A stretch of 64,000 nt of DNA from Myoxocephalus aenaeus (taxonomy: Eukaryota > Chordata > Actinopteri > Perciformes > Cottidae), in the NCBI GenBank assembly GCA_038501785.1, contig JBAMJR010000195.1, positions 3,238,501 through 3,302,500 of the forward strand. Direction: 5' to 3'. Numbering within the stretch: the first letter of the stretch is position 1; each line of letters opens with the position of its first letter. The translations under genes and the position numbers were made by a program. This document shows, piece by piece, positions 46,760-58,428 of this stretch. The notes below the pieces were generated by a model. The model did not search any database, was not told the DNA's origin, and worked only from the letters and a program-made list of their open reading frames with translations.

Positions 46760-49391
46760 ACATGGAAAGAAATTGGAAAACACTGCTACTCTTTGAGTTC
46801 TTGTCTGGACCAAAGCCAGTGAAGTGAATGTGGTGTTTAAATCGCTTTAAAGTTATATCCCAGATCAAGCTAATTCAAGGAATTGTGAACACATTATTTA
46901 TGTTTACATTTTCATTTAAACTAGAGGACATTGAAAACCTGCAAATGGAGCTCAAATGTCACTTTTTTAGATTTCCGACTACAAAGCTCTGTAAATTGCA
47001 GTTTATTCTAGTTTTTGGGTCCCTTGTAAACATCATGTTCGGTTGCGTCAGCGGAGGGATTCAGTTCTCTCTACATGTTATATATTATGCTCTGGCCCTG
47101 AACACCTCGTCTCTTGCTGCTCCTCCTGGGGAAAAAGTCCAAGGAGAGATGGTCGAAGGTGATTTGCTGACTTCACATACACAAACACAATTATTTTCCG
47201 GTGTCCTTATGTTGTGTGTTATGTTCCAGGTTAGATCTGAATCGGTCTACTTTGGTGATTATCATAGCAACCTTTTGATATTTCATTTCCTACTTTGGCT
47301 GTTGTGGAGTCGTACATTGAAAATAATGGTGTCTCTGGTGAAGTGACTCCTTTGCTATAAAATGTACTTTGCCAGTCTATATTAGAATGAGTGAGCCACT
47401 TCATCTCGGTTTGCATTTAGTTGCTCCCATTTCTATTGTGGAGACTCACTCTCAGCAGTGAGGGACTGGGGATTTTCCAGTTATTCGGCCCTGAGCGTTC
47501 CAGGATACAACTCAACCACATGAGCAGTGTCGATAAGCACAGCTGGAACAATGCCTCTGCAGCAGAGCTGGCGATAAGAAAGGGGCAGGAGGTAGCGAGT
47601 GCATATCCCCTGCAGCTCCTGAAGGAGTGGGTGGGATCAAGTGCCATGGACAAATCTCCAGTTACCGGCCGTCGGCTGGTCAAACAGCATGAATATATAT
47701 GAAGCCTCCACATCACACTAGAAACTAATGGCAGTAGCTACAGCTCTCATAGGCTCACATATCAAACCTGTTTTGTGGGCCGAACAGGAAGATCTTGGCC
47801 TAAATATAACCTTTAATGCGAGATTTCATGAGATTCAGTTAACGTGTGTAATTTGCAAATGAAAAGATATCTACATATGAGCAAAATTGTATTTTAATTT
47901 ATATTAAAACTATTTCAGTTATATTTCAATGAATGGGTTGATCATTGAAACATTTTATTGTGCATCTAATCCAGACTAAAAATGTCTCACTTTACAACCA
48001 AAGCTGTCCCAGTCCAAACAAAGGGGACGTTTTGGCCCGTAAAGCACAAAAAAACATGCAAACAGAGTTACATATATGGATTGTGATGACACCAACATTT
48101 AGTCAGGCTAAAATAATATTTGGATATAAATTAAAAGCAGAAATGAGGTAAAGTAAAAGCAGTATTAATTAGTTACTCTGTCAAATTAAAAGCTAAATAC
48201 TTTCCACCAATCACATCGGTGTATGTGCAATTTACCATAACTTACTTGGAGGTTATGGTGATTTCAGAGCAAAGTGTTGGTTAATCCAGTGAAACATGTT
48301 ATCAGAATGTTAAACGTCGGAGCCACATGCTTTATGTTGAGAAGAAAGTGTTTGCCATTTGGTCAGCAGTGCCGAATATTGACGTTACCATTAAGGGATC
48401 GTGTATTGACAAGACAATCCCAACTCAAAGTCCAGTGACAAGCTTTTTAAAAACTGTTTGCAACCAAATCACATGGTTCCTCATCAGCAGAAATGGCTGG
48501 AGTTTGTGTCAGTCACTTATCATTTAAATTGCCGTGCATATTTCCTTCTCCGTTTAATACATGGTGGAAATTTGATGTATTTTCTTCATCTCCCTCTTAC
48601 TACGAGAACCACATGAACGCACTATTATCTGTCAAAGTAAGAACAATGTTGGTTGTATTCCGTTAGATATCGCTGCATTACCTTTTTATCCCCTCACTGT
48701 GGTCTTAATGTTGCTTAAAAGAAGGAGCAGCTCAGTTAGAAAAAGGTTGCGTCACATATTTTCATATTCAAATCAGACTGATGACTGCCAGGTGCTCCGA
48801 CTGTTCGATCACTTTCAATTAAATCTCATCAAACCACATCCACACCGAGCTGCTGACGCAGATTAGCTGAGTTTTGAAGGTGTTAAACTCTTCCCAAATA
48901 AAACCTAAAGATGTTTTACCGTGATCATTTCTTTCCTCATGAATGTTAAATGTTATACGTTTTCAGGAGCTTAAGTGCCAATTCAGACAATAACCAAGGA
49001 AATTAAAAGTAATTCTATATAACAAGCTTAACTCAGCCGTTTGTCACGTTGTGAAATTCACTGAAATGAACTGATTGTGTTGGAACACGTTGTTCCATCT
49101 GCACATACACTGCTGTCAGCTCCATGAATAACAGGTGCACTGAACTTTTCACACACACACACACACGACAACTGGTGCCAAGTGTCAAAAGGCCTCATGG
49201 ACAGAGATCCTAAAGGGACTTCCAGGAATAACAGAAATGATCTCGGAGAAAGAAGTCTTTCTACAGGAAGTAGATGTGTATGTTGATCTGTTCAGAAAAT
49301 ATGCACCACAAATTGTTGTACATGTTGATCAAGTGGTAAGCATCGTCAAAATTTAAAAGCAGAAAATAAAAACACTGAACACGTATTTTTC

Positions 49392-49426
<35 letters not shown>

Positions 49427-49606
49427 TTCAAAGTGTAACAGCTTACAAACTGCATTTGAAAATCAAACAGTATCCGCTGCTCATCATTTGGAGACAACGC
49501 CCCCCGATCACTGGGACTCACTGCATGGAGTGAATAAATCTACTGTATCAGACAAAGTGTGACAGCAAAGGTAGCCTTCATAGTAAACACAACTATTCAT
49601 GTTTAC
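46760..49606. other. cnga2-rragb convergent intergenic region
   Basis: Lies between the 3' ends of two convergent genes. It holds a 172-codon plus-strand open frame (46828-47346) with hydrophobic stretches but no recognised family, and a GC-richer block at 47417-47716 open on both strands. An (AT)n run is at about 49395-49422. Otherwise I see nothing. Confidence 0.5.
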
Positions 49607-49612
49607 TTTAAT
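49607..49612 (-). other. rragb: rragb poly(A) signal (ATTAAA)
   Basis: TTTAAT on the plus strand is ATTAAA on the minus strand, about 245 bp past the stop codon. No AATAAA occurs in the same orientation nearby. Confidence 0.4.
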
Positions 49613-49855
49613 GGGGTCGAGCTAATGGGGCAAATATTCCAACAGTATGTGTCGAAGTTCAAGGTACTTATGATCACTGTAGAAATTAGACCAAAAGGAA
49701 ATACGATTTCTCCTGTAATAGCTGTGATTGAATAAGAAGATGTAGAGAAGACAGTGCAGGGCTGCTCGTATGTGTCGGAGCTGGAAGACCGCAGCGTGCC
49801 GCCTGCGGTCTGTGGACTGATTGGCTGATGGTTTCCACGGGGACAAGCGCACCGG

Positions 49856-52643
49856 CTAGCGCATTCGCATGTGCAAGCTGTGCTTGGGTCCATCCACTCG
49901 CTCCAACTTCTCAAAGTGTTTCCTAGCATTACGGATATTGATGAGAGTGGCTGCAGATGCTGAAATGAAGAAAAAAAAAACAAGGGCATGGATTTGTATT
50001 ATGCCGATTTGGTTTCCCAACTGCACACTCACTGCTGGGAAATGTTCACTACTCACGAATGGAGGGGTCCGACATGATGACCATGACATATGTGTTGGAG
50101 GTGAAGACGTCAATGAAGGCCGCAAAGTTGGAGTTCCTCACTTCCATGCTTTGGAAAGAGGCTGCAAGTTTACTGGAATACAAAATAAATAAATACATAA
50201 ATCAGAAACATCATAAAACGTTAGTGGGTGGCGTGTTGTGTGACGGCGATGTTTCTGCAGAGGGAACTCACCTACAGCTGAGTTTGAACTGTTTGATAAT
50301 GTTACTGATCTTCTCGAACCGGTGAGCATCGCGCTGCTCTTTGCACTGATAGTGGGAGATCACCTGTATTGACAAAACATGGTGAAAAAGAGATATATAT
50401 ATATATATATATATATACACTTTCATTACTGGATCCAGATTTCCTGCCCAGACCCCAGACCAGAGGAAGTGGTTGCTCTCACCAGGAAGGTGGCTCGCTC
50501 AAACAGAAGGACTTCGTCTGCCTCTATGATCTGCGCAAAGTTTCTCAGGTTCGTTTCCAGCTGCTGGACGTTCGGGATGAGCTGGTACACTATGCTAGAC
50601 CAGGCCTGCAAAGACATTGGAAATGTTTCTTACGGTGTGAACTTCGTCACCAGACATCCAAACATACAAGCGGTCAAATGTCACAACCTTATACAGGGTC
50701 TCGTCCCAGATTGATGTCCTGAAGCAAGTGCAAGCCAGAGGTCTGGACAGTCTCTTCAGATCCTCTTCACGCTCCTTGAAGATCTGTTGAAAACAGTTAT
50801 GACAGTCACATGATCAAATCAATTCATTCATAAATAACAAATATGCCATCCAGGATGCGGGAGGGGACGAGGGGGAATTAGGAGCCCTTTGTCATCATCA
50901 TGTGGATAAACAAGAGGACCATATTTGTATACTTTTGTTAAAGTTATCCAGTATTCGTAGATAAGGTTATGTCCAGTATTACATATATGTATGATGATTT
51001 GCTGTTATACTCAATCTTACCTCAACTATTGAAAAATTAAGGATTTAAAATAGAGAAATGTTGTTGTTTTTTTAAAAAGGTATAAATGGCAATCATGAAT
51101 GTCAAGGGGTTTTCTAATTTCAACCGGATTATTTATTCGAGTCGAGTCATAAATCGTCAAATTATTGATACAGACGTTCCCTGAAATAAATTACAAAATG
51201 GTTTACGGTCATCTTATTTTCATGCCGTCTTGTGATTTTCAATTTTAGTCAAATCACAGCCACAAAGCTTTACCACAAGAGCCCCAAATGTGCCAAAGAA
51301 AGCAGTTTGTGGTGACCCTGTGAACATGGCCGCCGAGTGCCTGTTTATGGGCTTCTGTTGAATCGACAAACGGGTGCACAGGCGAGCGGAAGACAACTCT
51401 CAAAACTGTTAAGCTTACCAAATCTCTCTGGTCTTCCTGCACCAGATCCATTTTGTGGACGAGGCAGAACACTTTGGCGTCGGGGGAGTTCTGCAGGATG
51501 GCCTCCAGACACGACTGGTAGTAGTGCATGTCTTTCTCCAGCTCGCGGCTCTCAACGTCGAATATATAAATAAGTACCTCTACATTTCTAAAAATGTTGT
51601 CCCTCTGGCTGGTGAAGTAGTTCTCCATGAACGTGTCCTGTCTGTTGGGTCGAGGCAGCACAGAGCAACGTTTCAGAGGATTTCCAGATTAAAGAAGTTG
51701 CACCAAAAGTGGCAAATAACCAACAAATGTACTTTACCCTCCACAGTCCCACAGGTTTAGAACCAGATTGCCAAGAAACCGTACATGGGAGTGCTCCACG
51801 TCAACTGCATTTAACAAAAGGATGTAAATATTGTTTTATAGATGACATCAAATAAATATGTGGCATCATGCGGCACCTTTTATTTGAAAGCAGTCTTACT
51901 TGTAGCTCCAAGGCGCCGTGTGTCTCGAGCTATGTAATTAGCAAAGATGATGGATCTCATACTGGTCTTTCCAGACCCACTTTTTCCCATCAGTAACACC
52001 TGAAAGCACAAATGCAACCGATTCACTCATCACTGAAGATAAAGTCTCCTCTCTCCTCTACTCTCAGGACCAGAGGTGAAAGAAATATCTAGACTCTTTA
52101 CTCAACAACAAAAATAGCAGTATCGCAACATTAAAACACTTAATAAGATGTAAAAGTCCTACATTTATACTTTCTTATTTGCTATCTTAAAACACTTCAA
52201 TCACTTCAACCGGTGCAATTAAAATACATTTGATCCTGTCTGTATATATCATATTGTTATTGTGCATTCTTTACTGATTTTGTATTATTGTTTATGTATA
52301 TTCCTTTTTTTTTTTTTTTTTACTATGTGTATCTTGTGTGCACGTTAACAGTTTGATGCTGTAATCTTGCAAATGTCCTCACTGCGGGACTAATAAAGGA
52401 TTATCTTATCTTATTTTAAATAGCAAATACGACATATCAAGATGTGATTATACATTATTAGAGCCATGATCATTTTAAGGCATTGGAAAACAGCTCAAGC
52501 TCGACATGGAGAATGAGGAGAGCTATGAAACGAAGGTACTGGAGTAAAGTACAACCACCTCGACGTTGTACTCCAGTACATGCACCACTACTCGAAGAGG
52601 CAATCAGCTGACTCACCTTTTTCTTCATGGCTGTGCTTGACAT
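49856..52643 (-). CDS. rragb: Ras-related GTP-binding protein A/B (Rag GTPase)
   Basis: Small GTPase which, paired with RagC/D on the lysosome, recruits mTORC1 when amino acids are present (family knowledge). Exons in transcript order: 52643-52617, 51999-51900, 51804-51738, 51641-51419, 50783-50688, 50605-50483, 50363-50272, 50172-50057, 49959-49856; 316 codons including TAG. G motifs: P-loop GKSGSGKT, switch II WDCGGQ, and HKMDL in the NKxD position. The C-terminal roadblock-type half is complete ('[15 protein letters not shown]', '[14 protein letters not shown]'). The ATG at 52643 has an in-frame TAA upstream. The donor after exon 7 is the GTGAGT at 50271-50266; a GTAGGT four bases earlier would break the frame. 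Mammalian RRAGA is intronless and RRAGB multi-exonic, so intron content and X-type synteny favour RRAGB. The protein lacks the long RRAGB N-terminus, so 'rraga' is an equally used fish name. Confidence 0.93.
52240..52420 (+). mobile_element. LINE/SINE 3' tail (same family as 7339-7620)
   Basis: Contains 'CACTGCGGGACTAATAAAGG' followed by ATTATCTTATCTTA. This is the sense version of the tail seen antisense at 7339. It sits in rragb intron 1, antisense to that gene, with a poly-T run just upstream (52305-52321). Confidence 0.65.
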
Positions 52644-53110
52644 CCCCCTCAGCAGACACGATGTCGAGTATTAATCGGAGCTGCAAGTCAGATGACTTTA
52701 GTCAGCGTCTCTCCTCTCGCTCTCCTTCGGCTGCAGAACAGACACACATAGTTTCGCCTCGCTGTCACTTCGCACTCACGAAGCAGAACACCGATACTGC
52801 GACAAAATGACACCTTTAAACGCGTGAACGAGTCAAACGCGTGTATCCAGTCACGAGCTTATTAGACACGGACGAACATACAAACAGTTCAACAACTTTA
52901 CTTAAACTCTGTTCTCTGTTCCGGATAAACATCTAAGCTAATGCTAAGTTAGCTAGCAGGACAAGTAGTCCAGATATATATATATATGTGTGTTAGCTTA
53001 GCCGAGCTGAACGGCTAAGGCTAGCTCGGCTAAGTTAACACTCAGCTGTGTGTCGTCTACTTACCCCGGCGGGTAGATCGGTGACTTAGAGTCAAGCAAC
53101 TTCAGACGAG
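52644..53110 (-). promoter_or_regulatory. rragb: rragb 5' UTR and promoter region
   Basis: Upstream of the ATG the minus strand has a good acceptor CTGTTCTGCAG ending at 52741 and, farther out, a strong donor CCGGG|GTAAGT (last exon base 53065). This implies a non-coding first exon near 53065-53110 and a second exon that carries the start codon. The hairpin at 52992-53039 would lie in the first intron. The start site is not determined. Confidence 0.5.
52992..53039. repeat. 17-bp-arm inverted repeat in rragb 5' region
   Basis: The left arm GTTAGCTTAGCCGAGCT (52992-53008) and right arm AGCTCGGCTAAGTTAAC (53023-53039) are complementary at 16 of 17 positions around a 14-nt loop, which itself repeats CGGCTAAGG. 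A (TA)n run lies immediately before it. Confidence 0.8.
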
Positions 53111-54877
53111 CAGTTGTTCTTTGTTTTCGGGACTACAGTTGTACACATTTCTTGATGGAAGCAGGAGTGAACTCGAGATCAGCTGCTTCCTGTTTACGCC
53201 AAAGTCACATGATGGGCTGCGTGGGGTTTGTGCCCTGAGCTTTGTCTCACGGACAGATTTGTGCTCCATTACCAGATCATGTTCACCACCGAGGCAACAC
53301 ACAAATTAAATATTAAGGTGACACATGTTTTAAATCAGGGTTATGAAACTAGATACAGTTAGTCTTTTGAAAGCATAACATTAAAATTGCCTAACAGTCA
53401 TTGCACAGGGATAATTATTCCCTTTTATGTTATTCTCCTTTAATAGTATCACAATAGGTTTAGTACTATTAGTACATTTAGTGCAAAGTTGCTTAAGGGG
53501 AACTTTTTTTATGCATATTTGCAAAGTATACTGCACTTGCTAGTACTGTTGTCCTATTTGTGTGCCTTATTTTATTTGATATATTTTCTTATAGGAAGTG
53601 TCTATATCTGTTTATTTCTGCATGCAGTTCAAATATGAACCGTCTGGTCAACTTTTGATCTGGAATAGCACACAGACACCATCTTTAGATCATGTGAGGA
53701 GAAAGTGGTCCTTCTTGGGTTTGCTGGCTGCTGTACTTTTCGTTTGCACCCCATGCTTGATTATCTGCTAATACGCAGGGTGCTGTCTTTATGAACAGGC
53801 ATAGTGGACAATAAACACGTTTTGTTTTGTTCAAGGTTGTATAGCACGTATTATACTACTTCGCCTTGTCGCTGGCATGAGAGTCCTCAAGACATCACGA
53901 CCAGAGAACCGAGAAAAAAAAGAGGAGCAAGAAGAAGAAGAAAACAACCACAGCGCCGTTGTAAAGTGTGGTTGCAGTACCAGACAATGCCCACTAGATG
54001 GCAGTAACCAGACCTCACATCCGGGCGAGCCTCCTGTCTTTTGTAAGAGCAATCTGCTTTCACTCGGCATTTAAATCCTCCTACTTTATCTCTACTGTCC
54101 TTAAACAAAGACATTTTGCACTTAATACCACGACCGTGGCGTACTTTAATAACCAAATACCACAACCTTCGTAATTGACACTGACACTTCTTCAGGTGAA
54201 GAGAAGCCAAAAGTGTCTGTCTTACAGACATTGTGTAATAGAGCCCACAGGGATGGAATATTTGACTGACCTCATCTGCATGCAATGGAGAACATACATA
54301 TTGAAATAAGGACTTCCTCTTGAAGCAAACTATGATTACCAAGAGGGACACAGCAGCAAAGGACAACGAGCAGCTGATTTGGACCACTTTTCTTCTTTGA
54401 GTTGATGAGAAAATGAGAGAAACAATGACATGGCCAGAAATAATATAATTAAACAAGGAGAGACACTTTACACACACCTGAAATACTTGGTGTCCTCTTT
54501 TATATGATTATATTACGCATTTATATAAACGGTCCTTGTCTTCTTTTTTTTTTTAGCACTGAATGTCTGACATTTCCTACAAATGCTTTTTAGTCTCAGG
54601 CGTTATATTTCAGGCTCTTTGGGGATATTTATGAGATGGCATATATTTTCTACAAATATTGGCACCTACATAATGTTGATAAATGAGACCCTTTGTCTCC
54701 TGACAGCTGGAGCCAAAACCTCAACATAAAAACACACTGCAATTTATGCCATGGATATAAAGTACGTGACTTTGTTTTTGCAGTGAATTTTTCAAATGGA
54801 CTGTTCACAACAGATGGAATACAAATATAATTTGTATGTCATGATTAAAAGGCAGAGCGATAAAAGTATTATAAAAT
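53110..54877. other. rragb-chmp1b intergenic region
   Basis: AT-rich. A 196-codon open frame on the minus strand (54477-53887) has no recognised domain and covers a CTCF-like site on the other strand, so I do not call it a gene. Nothing else is identified. Confidence 0.5.
53991..54004 (+). promoter_or_regulatory. CTCF-like core motif (14/14)
   Basis: CCACTAGATGGCAG fits CCASYAGRKGGCRS at all 14 positions. It lies between the rragb promoter and the chmp1b 3' end, a common place for an insulator. Inference from the motif only. Confidence 0.45.
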
Positions 54878-54883
54878 TTTATT
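54878..54883 (-). other. chmp1b: Candidate chmp1b poly(A) signal
   Basis: TTTATT on the plus strand reads AATAAA on the minus strand. It implies a 3' UTR of about 650 bp after the stop at 55533. Closer alternatives were not seen. Confidence 0.4.
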
Positions 54884-55532
54884 TTTTACTTACGGTATGT
54901 AGTCTCCATACTGTAACCCCTTCCCAAATGATCAGTGAATATGCTTAAGATGACCAGACAAACACACGGGCTAATCATCCGGTATCTTCTTGAAATATTC
55001 CTCAGAAATAAAATACAACAAATCTAAACAAGGAGTCAGTTCAACAGTAAGCAGGAAAGTCTTTCACACTCTGAAATCAAGAAAAGAAAAAGCAGATACG
55101 TTTTCTGCAATCATGCACGTATGAAGATAACATGCCATTCTATACTCCAAAAGTGTCAGCTTATTCACCATAATGATATGAAGTTGTCTTATGAATAACA
55201 TTAACAACTGCCACGCTCGATACATTTTGCTAAATGTATGAAGTTCCTAAGTATACATATCAAACAATAAAGTTACATTAGAGCTTCATCATATGTAAAT
55301 ATGTATATTTAAGAAATATATACATTTTCCATAACCAGCATCTCAGTTAGTTTACAGAATCCAAAAGTTATTATTAACACAGAACCAACGAGGGCTAGTA
55401 TCCGCAGGGCAGAACAATGATACAGTAGCTCCTCTACAAAGAGACACGAGATGTAAAGAGGAGAAAAGACACAATGTCAATAAAAGCTGTGTGGGAGTAA
55501 TATGCAGGACGGTGCCAGTCCACTGTTGTCCT

Positions 55533-57628
55533 TCACATCTGGTCTCGAAGTTTGGCGAGCCTTTGAGACAGTTCATCCTGTGGACAAGAGAGAGCAAAGA
55601 CCGGCATTAGTGAGCAAGATGAAGATGAAAGAAGAATCAAGGTTGTTTAAGGTCATTGTTTGACTTTGTTTGTCTTTACTGTAATCACATTTGTTTTTCA
55701 CTCAGTCTACGTGATAAACTCTTAATTTACACTGCTACAAGCTATCTGGTTTATGATCTTTTGTATGTATATTTAAAGTGTATCTGTGCCAGATGTGGAA
55801 CAATGTTAACAGCAAGTGTGCATGTGTACCTGCTCCGCAGAGGCGACGCTGCTGCCCACTGATCCTGTCTGTCCCTGAGGGAGCTCCATGTTCAGGTCCA
55901 ATCTAGACACACCGACATGAAAACCTCATTTTTAGAATACAAACACAATGTCTTTGCTCACGTTACACTGAATAACACTGTCTGAAACATTCAATAACAT
56001 CCTCTATTCACGCTTAAGTCTCAGACAGCATACTATACAACTGTTTAAGTGATCACAACTCATTTCACAAAGAATGAAGAAGGTTACCCTGCTTCATCAG
56101 CCAGTTCGTGCATCAATGAGTCCACTTGATTCTGAAAGCACACGATGTACAGTGAGTGTGTTTGTCTTTAAAACAACAACAACAACAACAACAAAGCATG
56201 TAAGAGTAGAGGAGAGAAACGTACCTGTGGTGTAGTGAGTGTTGTGGTGCTGCTCATGGTGTCCTCCATGTGGGCCGTCTGAACATCCAGAGTTTCAAAT
56301 TGGCGCTCAAATTTGTCCATGAGACCGGAAATCTGAAAAGAAAAAAGGGATTAAGACATTGTTTTATAATTATGAGGAGTAAAGAAATATGGAAGAAAAA
56401 TATTTCTTCACGTGTAAATGACCCTCTACCTTTTCCAAATTCATAGACTTCAGAGTGGCATCCATGCCTTTCACCACTCCAGCCATAGATTTTGTGACCT
56501 GAAAAAATAAAAGACCATCACTAAAAATGACAACAAACACACTTTCTTAAGTCTGAAATGAAAATATTCAGCCCTACACTGATCTTCAAGTCTCACGGCA
56601 GTGTGCAGTGACCCAGCATGCAATGTACCTGGTTCATTGTAACTGCAGTTTGGACCCTCGCTGCCACGGCATCTATCCGAGCACTCATCCTCAAGTAGTT
56701 CAAAGACTGGTTCTTCTGTCGGATGGCGTTCTCCGCATGGATCCTTGCCACTTCCATATTCCCCTTCTGGATGGCCTAGAGACAGCAAAATATAAATAAA
56801 TAAGGCGGTACAGTAAAATCTTCTATGGCCTTTGGTTATCTTGATGACCGGCTTCAGTGGCCACTTACTTTCTTAATTTTAGCCTTCTCCGTTTTTTCGT
56901 CTTTGTCACATCTCTTTGAATTTCTTTGCAGTTCTTTGGCGGCGAACTTTAAATTGAAGAGCTGTTCTGTGATATGAGGTTAAGGAGAGAAGAAGCCCAA
57001 ACAAACACAACAAACAGCCTTTGACAACAAAACATTAGGTGTTTGTGTTGTAGGAGGAAATAACAATGTATTACGCTTCTACATTTGTTATGTAGTTATC
57101 TCAACTTAGATCCTGCTAATAATTGTTGGAAAATCAATACAATATACATATAAAATAAACATGTTTGGAAAAACTACTCTTGACTGAGTAGAAGTGCAGT
57201 GACAGATTCAGTTATGTAACTGGTCTTGTTGCGTTTCCTGTGAATGTATTAATGTTTTGCCATAACAAGATTACATATTAGATCAAGTCAACGCTTTAGT
57301 ATTCGGAGGGTCAAGTGACACTCTGACTACGTGGTTGAATTGTATATCAAATGTCGGTTGTTGGGTATTTACAGCCATTTATCTCGAAGCTTCCGAGGCC
57401 TTCGGTCCAGTTGTCCCATTTTACGACGTCTGTAAATAACTAGGACACGTTCAGGTTGTTCAATAAGTCAACGGTAGTGTTAGAAGTCAACACCTCCCGT
57501 CTGTACGGTGTTCCGGGTGTCTCACCGGCCTCGTCATGTTGTTGTGCTCGGTCTCGCTCCCTCCGTATTGACGCTACTCTCCCCCGGTCGCACCGCTGCT
57601 TTAAAAGGATACTTTCCATCGCCGGCAT
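55533..57628 (-). CDS. chmp1b: Charged multivesicular body protein 1B (ESCRT-III)
   Basis: ESCRT-III subunit that helps membrane scission in multivesicular body sorting and cytokinesis and recruits VPS4 and spastin (family knowledge). Exons in transcript order: 57628-57613, 56966-56869, 56775-56629, 56498-56430, 56332-56225, 56131-56088, 55902-55830, 55577-55533; 200 codons including TGA, equal to the 199 aa of mammalian CHMP1B. The basic helical N-terminal half ('LFNLKFAAKELQRNSKRC') and acidic C-terminal half are followed by the MIT-interacting motif DELSQRLAKLRDQM. The start was chosen because only the 16-bp exon MPAME-A, with donor A|GTATCC, gives phase 1 to the next exon and rebuilds the family N-terminus (MxxMEKxLFNLKF). 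The ATG at 57536 gives phase 0 and fails. CHMP1B rather than CHMP1A from the core sequence. Confidence 0.93.
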
Positions 57629-58428
57629 CTTGACGCCACTTGTATCGAGTCTAACCGTCACACGAGGAAATAATAACGGCCAGTCCGCAAAGAAAAAAGC
57701 TCGAACTTGTCAGTGAAACTTCAGCCCGTCGGGTTTCGGTCTTCGTCCGTTCGCTTTCTTCCGCACTTCCTGGATGTCTTACCAAAATATGATCGACGTC
57801 ATCGTCACGTGGTGGCGGTATTCCGTCTGACGTCACGAGGGAGCTGCCCCCACCCCTTTCTCTACCTCCTCCTCCTCCTCCTCGCGAAATGTGAATGAAA
57901 TAAAAAGAAAAGAAAAACAACAACAACCGTTAACATTGAAACGTGACATGTTTGATGTTTCGCGTTGGTGTTATTGTGTGAGGGGAGCGGGGTTAAAGTG
58001 GATGAAGTGGGCGGTGAATTGATGGATGATTAGATTTGTGGAGCGCGCGGCTCAGGCGGGGAGAGCGGATGACTCACCCCGCCTTGATGCGCCGCTCACC
58101 CCGCAGCAGCACGCCGACACGTCGCTGTGCTCCACCGGCACAAAGTCAAACTTTACCCGAGTGTTAATGTCACTTCGGATAGCCCGGCCTCGCTTGTTTT
58201 GAAACTCGAGCGGCTGTCGTGCAGACGCGGAGACCGAGCGTCGTGATTTACCGTAAATTTCGTGACGCGTGATTGCCATGGAAACAGTGCTGCTGCCGCG
58301 TTAACTTCAGCATCCACCTTCCTGACGGGGTCGGGAAACCTGTTGGATCTCTCTCTCTCGGTGTCTTTGGGCTTTTCTTGTGTTGCTACTCTGGCTTTAC
58401 TTTCCATTTCAATTTGACCGCAACACAG
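57629..58428. promoter_or_regulatory. CpG-rich divergent promoter chmp1b / tent5d
   Basis: GC- and CpG-rich DNA between the chmp1b start and a strong donor CACAG|GTGAGT at 58429. Minus-strand transcription from about 57650-57800 would serve chmp1b. Plus-strand transcription would make a non-coding exon ending at 58428 and splicing to the tent5d acceptor at 61813-61814. CRE-like TGACGT/ACGTCA motifs occur at about 57795-57835. Inferred from base composition and splice sites only. Confidence 0.5.

Noticed and set aside
50272..50281. Donor CAGCT|GTAGGT for rragb exon 7
   Set aside because: Gives the wrong phase. The GTGAGT four bases later restores 'SCSKLAAS'.
57440..57661. Continuous 73-codon reading from the chmp1b start (MPAMESILLK...)
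   Set aside because: Reads through the A|GTATCC donor. Splicing after codon 5 restores the conserved CHMP1B N-terminus instead.
57456..57716. 86-codon plus-strand open frame in the chmp1b promoter area
   Set aside because: GC-rich sequence antisense to chmp1b exon 1 and its intron, with no recognisable protein.
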